Below the pieces are notes generated by a model. It was given only the letters and a program-made list of their open reading frames with translations. It searched no databases and was not told the origin of the DNA. From Flavobacteriales bacterium (lineage in GTDB: Bacteria > Bacteroidota > Bacteroidia > Flavobacteriales > PHOS-HE28): 5,999 nucleotides of DNA. The stretch covers positions 1 through 5,999 of the forward strand of contig SSGN01000170.1 of the NCBI GenBank assembly GCA_008016945.1, written 5' to 3'. The translations under genes were made by a program, and so were the position numbers. Below, one piece after another: positions 1-5,795 of the stretch (the first letter of the stretch is position 1; each line of letters opens with the position of its first letter).

Positions 1-86
1 CGGTGGAACGGGAACCCCAGCGTGGTGAAGGACTGGATGCCGTCGTCGTGGTTGTCGTCCACGTCGTAACAGTTCTTGATGGTGTT
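1..86. repeat. Left arm of inverted repeat (partner 376-461)
   Basis: The reverse complement of 1-86 aligns without gaps to 376-461. By hand 84 of 86 bases match, with differences at 69/393 (synonymous Cys codons TGT/TGC) and 54/408 (Asp GAC versus Glu GAG). Identity is unbroken up to base 1, so the arm may continue beyond the window. Leftward homology of the partner stops at 376, where GGC on this copy faces AAG on the other. Confidence 0.9.
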
Positions 87-383
87 GCCCTCGAACAGGA
101 TGTCGCTCCCCAGCGGCCGCATGCCGTCCGCCGAGAAGTTCACCACGCTGTTGCCGATGGCCTGGATGCTGTCGCCGGCCGCGATGATGCCGAAGTGCAC
201 GTTCGTCACGGTGTTGTTGACCACCAACGCCTGATCGCCTGAAATGTGGATGCCATCGCTGTGGCGCGCGAGCCAGTCCTGGTCCGTCCAGCCCGTGATG
301 TCGGTCGCGCTGTAGACCACGCAATCGCGTACCTCCACCTCGCGCACCGGTCCGTGCCAGCCATGCGACTCGAAGAACACCAT
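1..383 (-). CDS. Partial right-handed beta-helix protein, internal fragment, runs off the left edge
   Basis: Read on the minus strand from 383 to 1 the frame is open for 127 codons and leaves the window without a stop. The product is rich in beta-helix rungs, with an Asn-rich turn in each rung (e.g. SDGIHISGD, VVNNTVTN, IGNSVVNFSADG, FEGNTIKNC) and a DNHDDGIQSF segment near the end. Such rungs form the parallel beta-helix of pectate-lyase-like secreted proteins. The only in-frame ATG at the right end (381-383) lies inside the inverted-repeat arm and is followed directly by VFFESHGWHG, with no signal peptide. It is therefore probably not a natural start, and the true N-terminus is missing. The last 28 or so residues are nearly identical to the start of the plus-strand gene at 376-1236. 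It is either a paralogue or an inverted copy of that gene. No enzymatic activity can be assigned. Confidence 0.6.
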   Translation of the reverse strand, partial: MVFFESHGWHGPVREVEVRDCVVYSATDITGWTDQDWLARHSDGIHISGDQALVVNNTVTNVHFGIIAAGDSIQAIGNSVVNFSADGMRPLGSDILFEGNTIKNCYDVDDNHDDGIQSFTTLGFPFH

Positions 384-461
384 CAAGAACTGCTACGACG
401 TGGACGAGAACCACGACGACGGCATCCAGTCCTTCACCACGCTGGGGTTCCCGTTCCACCG
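376..461. repeat. Right arm of inverted repeat (partner 1-86)
   Basis: This is the inverted partner of 1-86, separated from it by a 289-base spacer (87-375). Both arms encode the beta-helix segment NTIKNCYDVD, then NHDDGIQSFTTLGFPFHR, each in the direction pointing away from the spacer. The nearly perfect identity includes third codon positions. That means a recent duplication or an artificial join, not old divergence. Confidence 0.9.
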
Positions 462-1236
462 GGTGGTGCTGCGCGGCAATACCATCATCGGCTACGAGGA
501 TCCGGACCAGCCCTACCGCGCGGCCTTGCAGGGCATCGGCTGTTTCGATGGGCCCTTCATCGACTGGGTGGTGGAGAACAACGTGGTGATCGTGGACCAC
601 TGGCACGGGATCTCGCTCTACGGCGCGCAGGACTGCGTATTCAGGAACAACACGGTGATCGACCCCACACCGGATGTGGCGCCCGGGCCGGCGTGGATCA
701 TGGTGAACGACATCGATGGGTTCGCGAGCAGCGGCTGCGTGGTCGCCAACAACCTCGCGAACACCTTCAGCCTGGAAGGGACCGATGTGTACGTGAACAA
801 CATCGCACTGTCCGATGAGGCCCTGTACGCCCAGTATTTCGTGGATGCGCCGGGGCATGACCTTCACCTGCTGGCCACCAGCCCTGCGGTGGATGGAGCA
901 GATGACCTTTACGCGCCGCCCACGGATATCGAAGGCAACGCACGTCCGGTGGGAGCACACAGCGATGTAGGCGCCTACGAATACCTCGGCCCGCTGCACA
1001 TTGATGCGGAGTCAGGCGTGGGTGCCGGCATCTACCCGGTACCAACGCGCGAGCGATTGTTCTTCCGCATAGGCGATGCGGGGCGCACAGCCCTTGTCGA
1101 AGTGGTTGATCAGCACGGCTGTATCGTACTGCGCGAGCGCCATTTGCTCTCCGAAGGTTTGGATGTCCGCGGCCTCATGCCGGGCATCTACACGGTGCGC
1201 TTCGGGAACGTGACTGTCCGGTTCGTGAAGGAATAG
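376..1236 (+). CDS. 5'-truncated right-handed beta-helix protein with T9SS type A sorting domain
   Basis: The coding frame is convincing from about 376 to the TAG at 1234-1236. The first usable in-frame start is GTG at 400 (278 codons), but homology to the minus-strand copy begins upstream at 376, so 400 is probably not the natural start and the N-terminus is lost. Numbered from the GTG, residues 1-195 are beta-helix rungs with Asn-rich turns (LRGNTIIGY, VENNVVIVDHWHG, FRNNTVIDP, VVANNLAN). They end in the DVGAYEY motif that commonly closes such helices. Residues about 210-278 are a T9SS C-terminal domain, beginning IYPVPTRERLFF and ending GLMPGIYTVRF...RFVKE. The family is normally exported through Sec and then T9SS to the cell surface. 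Without a signal peptide this copy would not be exported. It may be a pseudogene, one half of a rearranged gene, or a product of misassembly. It is convergent with the hydrolase gene ending at 1414. Confidence 0.75.
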   Translation, partial: NTIKNCYDVDENHDDGIQSFTTLGFPFHRVVLRGNTIIGYEDPDQPYRAALQGIGCFDGPFIDWVVENNVVIVDHWHGISLYGAQDCVFRNNTVIDPTPDVAPGPAWIMVNDIDGFASSGCVVANNLANTFSLEGTDVYVNNIALSDEALYAQYFVDAPGHDLHLLATSPAVDGADDLYAPPTDIEGNARPVGAHSDVGAYEYLGPLHIDAESGVGAGIYPVPTRERLFFRIGDAGRTALVEVVDQHGCIVLRERHLLSEGLDVRGLMPGIYTVRFGNVTVRFVKE

Positions 1237-1413
1237 CCCACGGTGCATTTGGTCGCCCGGAAGCGATGGGGGCGTGGATACCTCGCCCTCGAAGGTCCGG
1301 CGCAGGACGCTGCATGGTCCGGTGGTGTATGGCTGTTGGTGACCCAGCCGGTTGCCGTTGGCACCCCGGACGTTGTGGTGGTCATCACCAACGCGGGAGC
1401 GTCGTATGCGGCC
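1237..1413. other. Convergent intergenic gap, no gene seen
   Basis: The 177 bases lie between the stop of the plus-strand beta-helix gene and the stop of the minus-strand hydrolase gene. I see no convincing coding frame. Short imperfect hairpins can be drawn, for example around 1372-1392 with a GGTG/CACC core and a bulge. None is followed by a T-run on either strand, so no terminator is called. Confidence 0.5.
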
Positions 1414-2643
1414 TCAGCGCACCACCACCGAGCCGCTCGTGAAGTTGCCGCGCTCATCGTTGACCCGCCAGAAATACATGCCAGGCAGGCACACGACACG
1501 TTCGGCCGAACGGCTCAATTGCTTTTGCAGGACCGATCGTCCTTGCGCATCGAAGAGCGTCAGTACTTCCCCTCCGCGTAGGCCACGCACCTCCAGCTGC
1601 CCCGGTACCCCGGAGTATACCCGATACCACATGCCGTGCTCCAACTCTTCCACGCCCACGACGATCTCCCGGACCCATGTCTCCGTATCGCTGTTACCGC
1701 ACGGATCGGTGTAGGTGTGGGAGATGGTGTAGGAGCCTCCTGCGGAAAAGACGAAGGTCGCGTCGGGCGTGGTGTAGCTCTGCCCATCGCTGCTCGTCCA
1801 CAAGTGCGTGCCCGCGCCACCGTGGGTGTAGGTGATCGCATTCCAGCCGTTGTTGGTACTGCTGGTGTACGATGCGTCCACGTCATCCACGTCCAGGTTC
1901 CAGGCGGTGAGGTCATCGAGCACGACTTCGCTGGCGATGCCGCGCAAGATGGCCGCGGTGGCCGCGTCGATGAAGCCGTTGAAGGTGGCGTTCACACAAC
2001 TCTCCTCGAACAGCGTGCAATAGAACACGCACGCGGCGAGGTAGGTCCCCGCAGGCGAAGGGTGGCTGCCATCCCCGGAGTACAATTCGATGAGCGGATG
2101 CAAGGCACGCACCTGCGACCATGCGGCACCCACGGGAGCAACGAAGGCATCGTTCTCCTCGGCCAGGGCGGTGTAGTTCGCGATCAACGCGTCCTGCATG
2201 CCCTGATAGGTGCACATGAAGGGGAAGTCCGGGCAGTTCAGATCATCGCCGTTCTGGCGGCCCCAGGTCATGTAGAAGACGGGCATGCTGCACGCCTCGT
2301 GGGCACGGATCGTATCCACGAGCTGCGCGGCACTGGCCTGCGTGGTCGTAACCGGAAAGGGCAGCGCGCCCAGCTGGCTCTGCTCCTGTAGTACCACGTG
2401 ATCCCATGGCTGCGAGGCGATGGCCGTGAGCGTGGGCGCATAGTTGGCATGTTGCACGAACTGATAACCCCCTGGGGTGGAAGAGGCCACCGTGACCGTA
2501 TCGCCCAGCGACAAGGCAAGCTGCCGCAGGGTGTTGGGCAGGTCGTTCGCGTAGGTGTAACTGTTGCCGATGAAGAGCACGGAGGTCTGCTGGGCATGGA
2601 GCGAGCCGGTCAGGAGCAGGAATGGGATCAGCTTGTAGCGCAT
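1414..2643 (-). CDS. Secreted SGNH/GDSL-type hydrolase (DUF4886-like) with PKD-like segment and T9SS tail
   Basis: The 409-residue product starts with a signal peptide (MRYKLIPFLLLTGSLHAQ, likely cut after about residue 17). It is followed at once by VLFIGNSYTYAND, the block I nucleophile motif in its GNS form (Ser28). GGY at 58-60 and VVLQEQSQ at 83-90 fit the next conserved blocks. SGDGSHPSPAGTYLAA, with Asp191 and His194, supplies the rest of the triad. The FIGNSYT form and HPSPAG block resemble DUF4886 relatives of SGNH esterases. A PKD-like beta-sandwich follows at about 265-330 (HLWTSSDGQSYTT, GGSYTISHTYTDPCGN). Residues about 342-409 are a T9SS type A sorting domain (LTLFDAQGRSVLQKQ, LPGMYFWRVN). 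The expected role is hydrolysis of an ester, perhaps on a polysaccharide, outside the cell or at its surface; the substrate is unknown. The start gives an intact signal peptide and has no Shine-Dalgarno. It lies 63 bases after the upstream beta-helix gene, so co-transcription is plausible. Confidence 0.88.
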   Translation of the reverse strand: MRYKLIPFLLLTGSLHAQQTSVLFIGNSYTYANDLPNTLRQLALSLGDTVTVASSTPGGYQFVQHANYAPTLTAIASQPWDHVVLQEQSQLGALPFPVTTTQASAAQLVDTIRAHEACSMPVFYMTWGRQNGDDLNCPDFPFMCTYQGMQDALIANYTALAEENDAFVAPVGAAWSQVRALHPLIELYSGDGSHPSPAGTYLAACVFYCTLFEESCVNATFNGFIDAATAAILRGIASEVVLDDLTAWNLDVDDVDASYTSSTNNGWNAITYTHGGAGTHLWTSSDGQSYTTPDATFVFSAGGSYTISHTYTDPCGNSDTETWVREIVVGVEELEHGMWYRVYSGVPGQLEVRGLRGGEVLTLFDAQGRSVLQKQLSRSAERVVCLPGMYFWRVNDERGNFTSGSVVVR

Positions 2644-2706
2644 GGCGGGAGCGAGTTGATCAAGTGGATGCGGATCGCGGCGGCGGGATCGCGCGACACA
2701 AGGACG
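2644..2706. other. Short gap between two co-directional genes
   Basis: The 63 bases separate the TAA of the beta-helix gene (2707-2709) from the ATG of the hydrolase gene (2641-2643). I see no Bacteroidota-type -33/-7 promoter, no T-run terminator and no purine-rich ribosome site. This fits read-through transcription from the upstream gene. Confidence 0.45.
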
Positions 2707-4113
2707 TTACAACTTCACGAAACGGCGCTCCAGTTGACCGTTCGGCCCCTGAAATCGAAGCAGGTGCATGCCGGAGGGCAGATCGCCGATATCCAGTACG
2801 ACGGTGCCGGACGCAGGCATGGGAAGGTCGCGCCGGACTCGACCCAGGGCATCGCAAAGCAGCACACGCGCCACCTGCGCGTTGACCTCCACGACCGCCG
2901 TAAGGCTTGTTGTTGCCGGGTTGGGGCCCAGCCGAACCGCATCGTACGTGAGCTCTTCCAAGCCCGTGGTGCACGTCTCAAAAGCGCCGGCATCCAGGAG
3001 CGCGTGCTGGCAACGCTCCACGCCGTTCGCGGGATGGACATACTCCCACAGGGCCACGAGCGGATAGCCGCTGCCTGCCAGACCGGCGGGAAAACCGGCA
3101 TTGTGGGCAGGCGAGCTGGCATCGATGCGGTAGTCGTAGTTGGTGGCGTTGAGGAATTGCAGCGCCGCGATGCTCGTGCTCCGCAGATTGGCGAGCGTAT
3201 CGATGTTCGTGGGCCATGTGCTCATGAAGCTGCCACCACCGGCCAGGATGTTGTTGTAGCCCTTGAAGAACGCCGTCCCCGGCATCTGGAAGAAGCTGCC
3301 GTTGGCCTTTTCGTTCACCAGCGTGTTGTTCACCACGTACAGCTCGTGCGGGCCGGGGTTGCTCAGCCCCTCCATGCCGAAGCCCACCAGATTGCTGTTC
3401 TCGCCCTGTGGACCTTGTTGGATCACATTGCCGATCAGGTAGGCCTGTCCGCCGTTGGGCAGGTCGATCTCGCGGCTGGCGTTGCCATCGGCCTCGTTGC
3501 TGAAACGGTTGTACTCGATCACGTTCACCCGGGCTCGGCTTTTCAATTCGTGGCCCACATCGGCATGGTGGCTGTAGTTGAAGCGGAAGATCAGCGAATC
3601 GATGTTGCCGATGTAGAGGTTGTGCGAGTAGCCATCGCCGAAGCCATGATGCCCGAACTCGCTGTATTCGATGCGCACGGTGCTGGGGTGGTACTCGCCG
3701 CAGAGGATCCCGTTCTCATTGTGGTGGAACCAGCAATGCCGCACCGTGAGGTTCAATCCCTCCAGTCGGATCCCCGCGCCGTTGTGGTCGGGCACCTGGC
3801 ATTCGCTGAACTCGATCCACTCTACGGTGCAGTTGTCGCCCTGGATCACCCAGATCGCCTTGCCGCCCCAGCTGAGTCCGTTGCTCTCCAGGTGCGCAAA
3901 GCCGCCCACCCCGCGCAACACCAGGTCGTTGGCCGTCCATGCCGCCACGTCGGAATGGTACACGCCCGCTGCGATGTTCACGGTATCGCCATCGTTCACC
4001 AGCGTGGAGACTTGGCTCGGCAGGGTGTACATCTCACCGGGGCCTACCTGCCACGAGAACGCGAAGGCACTGGATGTCGTCATCAGCGTGACATGGAGAA
4101 GAATGCGCTTCAT
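2707..4113 (-). CDS. Secreted right-handed beta-helix protein (polysaccharide-lyase-like fold) with T9SS tail
   Basis: The 468-residue product has a signal peptide (MKRILLHVTLMTTSSAFA, cut near residue 18). VGPGEMYTLPSQVSTLVNDG and VNIAAGVYH follow, the typical entry cap of beta-helix proteins. Rungs run from about 60 to 300 (LTVRHCWFHHNENGILCGEY, VNVIEYNRFSNEADG, LYVVNNTLVNE). HELKSRARVNVIEYNRF at 188-204 and REIDLPNGG at 214-222 match a recurrent motif pair (K-S-R-A, then E-x-D/E-L) in bacterial beta-helix proteins sometimes labelled polysaccharide-degrading enzymes. Lys191 and Arg193 or Arg195 are candidate catalytic or binding residues by inference only. ASSPAHNAG and LLDAGAFE near 332-379 close the helix. 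Residues about 395-468 are a T9SS type A domain (LGPNPATTSL, LCDALGRVRRDL, LPSGMHLLRF, RRFVKL). The product is probably surface-attached or released and may act on or bind an extracellular glycan. It is likely transcribed with the downstream hydrolase gene. Confidence 0.85.
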   Translation of the reverse strand: MKRILLHVTLMTTSSAFAFSWQVGPGEMYTLPSQVSTLVNDGDTVNIAAGVYHSDVAAWTANDLVLRGVGGFAHLESNGLSWGGKAIWVIQGDNCTVEWIEFSECQVPDHNGAGIRLEGLNLTVRHCWFHHNENGILCGEYHPSTVRIEYSEFGHHGFGDGYSHNLYIGNIDSLIFRFNYSHHADVGHELKSRARVNVIEYNRFSNEADGNASREIDLPNGGQAYLIGNVIQQGPQGENSNLVGFGMEGLSNPGPHELYVVNNTLVNEKANGSFFQMPGTAFFKGYNNILAGGGSFMSTWPTNIDTLANLRSTSIAALQFLNATNYDYRIDASSPAHNAGFPAGLAGSGYPLVALWEYVHPANGVERCQHALLDAGAFETCTTGLEELTYDAVRLGPNPATTSLTAVVEVNAQVARVLLCDALGRVRRDLPMPASGTVVLDIGDLPSGMHLLRFQGPNGQLERRFVKL

Positions 4114-4131
4114 GTGCTCGAAAGTAGGTCC

Positions 4132-4319
4132 TCATACGGGCCTTCGCACCGCATAGGATCATTCATCCTCGAACCGGCCGAGTTTGAAAAGTGCGCATTC
4201 GATCTTCGTGTCGAGTGTGAAGCCCACCTTCGCCAATGCGCGTTGCGAAGCGAGCAGGTGAAGGCATCGGTGCCGTTCGCCGTGCCCTATTCATTGAACA
4301 TCACGCACCTTGCTTCCCA
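4132..4319 (-). pseudogene. Decayed GNAT-family N-acetyltransferase, C-terminal part
   Basis: The gap between two secreted-protein genes still reads as an acetyltransferase remnant on the minus strand. From 4254 down, the frame gives LASQRALAKVGFTLD then ECALFKLGRFEDE, which matches the usual C-terminus of RimJ/RimL-type GNATs (N-x-AS-x-R-x-L-x-K-x-GF, then FK-x-GRF-x-DE). A TGA at 4159-4161, possibly once TGG, interrupts it. The same frame then continues SYAVRRPV to a TGA at 4132-4134, a plausible original end. In the adjacent frame just upstream (about 4319-4254), WEAR, then MFNE, a TAG (4287-4289) and DAFTC resemble the preceding GNAT segment with small deletions. At least one frameshift near 4254 and two in-frame stops make it non-functional. 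The N-terminal half, with the acetyl-CoA loop, is not recognisable. The 4254-4132 part is the more secure. Confidence 0.5.
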
Positions 4320-4353
4320 AGCTGCTCGGCCTATGCGCCACGAGACGGAAGAT

Positions 4354-4370
4354 GTCGATCGTGGATCGAC
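4354..4370 (-). terminator. Perfect 7-bp hairpin after the exoprotein gene, possible terminator
   Basis: On the minus strand GTCGATC-CAC-GATCGAC is a perfect 7-bp stem with a 3-base loop, starting about 18 bases past the TGA at 4389-4391. The following bases (ATCTTCCGTCTC) are pyrimidine-rich but not a true T-run. It may be a weak intrinsic terminator or an mRNA 3'-end stabiliser. A chance palindrome is possible. Confidence 0.3.
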
Positions 4371-4388
4371 CGGCGAAGGATAAGCCAC

Positions 4389-5786
4389 TCAAGGCACCTG
4401 TTCCACCCGCACCTCCGTGGGCGTGCTGCCCCCGATGGTCTGCAGGAGGATGTCGCGGTCGTTGTTCTCGCCGGTGTATTTCACCTCCCCGTTCAGGTTG
4501 ATGTCGGCGCGGTGGTAGCCCGCAACCACATGGGTGGGCGTGTTGCCGCCAATGGCGATGAGGATGGCGTCACGGTCGTTGCCTTGCCCGGTGTACAGCA
4601 CACCATGCGGCGCGTTCAAGGTCCACGCATCGCCGGCCCACAACGTGCGCGTGCTCCCTACCGTCTTGCGCGCGGGACCGGTGTGTGGCGCAGCCAGGGC
4701 GAAGAGCGGCGTGCTCGCGGCTCGCGCGTCGAAGAGCGTGGCGGTGGCATTCAGGCCCAGCGGCTCCGCGCTCATCACACCGAGGTGGTTCTTGTGCCGC
4801 ACCACCACCCGGCAATTGCCTGCTTTGATGGGCAGCGGCACCGATGAGCTTCCGTCGAGGTCCACGATGTCGCCATCGCGCTGGATCAGGGCGTAACGCT
4901 TTGCCACCGTCTCGAATCCCGAGGATGCGTTCGTGAAGCCCGGCGTGCCGAAGTGCAGCTCCACCCACACCCAATCCACGATGGCATTGTTCCCGGCCAC
5001 GGTCAGCACGGCCGGTTCGATGCTGATGCCGGTGCCTGCCGGGGCGTTGGGGCCCATCATGGCATTGGTGTAGGTCGGCAGCGTGGTGGGGATCAAGCCG
5101 GCCACGCGCAGGTCATCACGCATGAGATTGGTGCCGGGAACGAACGCGCCGTCCAGCCAGGCCTTCGCATTCAAGCGCGCGCCGCTGCCTTCCACCAGCA
5201 CGGCCACGTTGTCGAAGTGGACCACGCCATTCCCGCCACCGAAGGTGTGCGCACCGAAGCCGATGGCGAACACGTGCCCTGCGGACAGTTCGGGCACCGT
5301 GACCTGGCCGGGGAACGATTCCCATGTGGCCAGCGGGTTGCCGCCGCCAAGGGTGAGGTCGGTGACCGGGAAGTGCATGTCCCCTTCCGCATCCACGGTA
5401 ATGGCGTACGGGAGGATGGCAGAGCCGGAGGGCTGCGGAACACCCTCCTCCAGCCGCGCCAGGAACTTGAACCGCACCACATCGCCGGCCACCACCTGCG
5501 GCAGCGGCTGGTAGAAGTTGGGAGCTGGCGTCCAGCCACCCTGCGGATCCACCGGAGGGCAGTACGGATAGTCGGTGGATGTGGCCTGGAGCGCCATGGC
5601 CATCGACCCGCCTTGCGGCGCCGTGGAAGGAGCTATCCAAGTGAGTTCAGGACAGGCCAGCACCCAGCCCGCACCACCCTGCTCGAAACCGGGGTCGGTG
5701 AGTTGCGCAACCGCTGCCCCTGGAAGCACTACGGCGACTGCTCTAAGGAACGTGCGCCTGAGACGCCTGGGAATGGAGCTCGTCAT
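4389..5786 (-). CDS. Secreted multidomain exoprotein with tandem dockerin-like C-terminal module
   Basis: The 465-residue product has an Arg-rich signal peptide (IPRRLRRTFLRAVAVVLPG, then AAVAQ, cut near residue 27). Residues about 29-198 start LTDPGFEQGGAGW and end HFDNVAVL, the outline of a jelly-roll domain like carbohydrate-binding modules. Residues about 206-393 contain KAWLDGAFVPGTNLMRDDLR, then AGLIPTT, NNAIVDWVWVELH, ALIQRDGDIVDLDG, VVVRHKNHLGVM and LWAGDAW. I recognise this order as a domain common in Flavobacteriales secreted proteins, with no named function. Residues about 395-465 are two tandem NDRD units (YTGQGNDRDAIL and YTGENNDRDILL, each with GG-x-TPT) around ADINLNG, resembling calcium-binding dockerin loops. 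The protein ends VEQVP, with no T9SS tail. The ATG lies 9 bases after the stop of the upstream gene, so the two probably form an operon. No Shine-Dalgarno is seen. An adhesion or glycan-binding role is inference. Confidence 0.8.
   Translation of the reverse strand: MTSSIPRRLRRTFLRAVAVVLPGAAVAQLTDPGFEQGGAGWVLACPELTWIAPSTAPQGGSMAMALQATSTDYPYCPPVDPQGGWTPAPNFYQPLPQVVAGDVVRFKFLARLEEGVPQPSGSAILPYAITVDAEGDMHFPVTDLTLGGGNPLATWESFPGQVTVPELSAGHVFAIGFGAHTFGGGNGVVHFDNVAVLVEGSGARLNAKAWLDGAFVPGTNLMRDDLRVAGLIPTTLPTYTNAMMGPNAPAGTGISIEPAVLTVAGNNAIVDWVWVELHFGTPGFTNASSGFETVAKRYALIQRDGDIVDLDGSSSVPLPIKAGNCRVVVRHKNHLGVMSAEPLGLNATATLFDARAASTPLFALAAPHTGPARKTVGSTRTLWAGDAWTLNAPHGVLYTGQGNDRDAILIAIGGNTPTHVVAGYHRADINLNGEVKYTGENNDRDILLQTIGGSTPTEVRVEQVP
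4392..4583 (-). repeat. NDRD C-terminal module, copy A
   Basis: This encodes the last 64 residues of the exoprotein gene, starting GNDRDAIL and ending EQVP. It pairs as a direct repeat with 5805-5999. My hand alignment gives about 44 identical residues of 64 with one gap. The best-conserved core is VKYTGENNDRD and QTIGGS, and the DNA is also clearly similar there (e.g. GTCGTTGTTCTCGCCGGTGT on the plus strand in both copies). Confidence 0.8.
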
Positions 5787-5795
5787 GCAATGAGT

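Noticed and set aside
246..818. A plus-strand open frame of 190 codons overlapping the beta-helix copies
   Set aside because: The product is Arg- and His-rich with no motifs. It is out of phase with the beta-helix frame, which has regular rungs and a T9SS tail.
1372..1392. Imperfect hairpin between the two convergent genes, considered as a bidirectional terminator
   Set aside because: The stem needs a 2-base bulge and has no T-run on either strand. Hairpins of this quality are expected by chance in GC-rich DNA.
4119..4126. TACTTTCG on the minus strand, 5 bases before the beta-helix gene start, considered as a Bacteroidota -7 box (TAnnTTTG)
   Set aside because: One base of the consensus differs, there is no convincing -33 TTTG upstream, and it would leave almost no leader before the ATG. 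It also sits beside or within remnant coding sequence.
2398..4383. A plus-strand frame open for about 660 codons, antisense to the hydrolase and beta-helix genes
   Set aside because: The translation lacks any family motif, signal peptide or balanced composition. The minus-strand genes it overlaps have clear signal peptides, catalytic motifs and T9SS tails. Long open antisense frames are common in GC-rich coding DNA.
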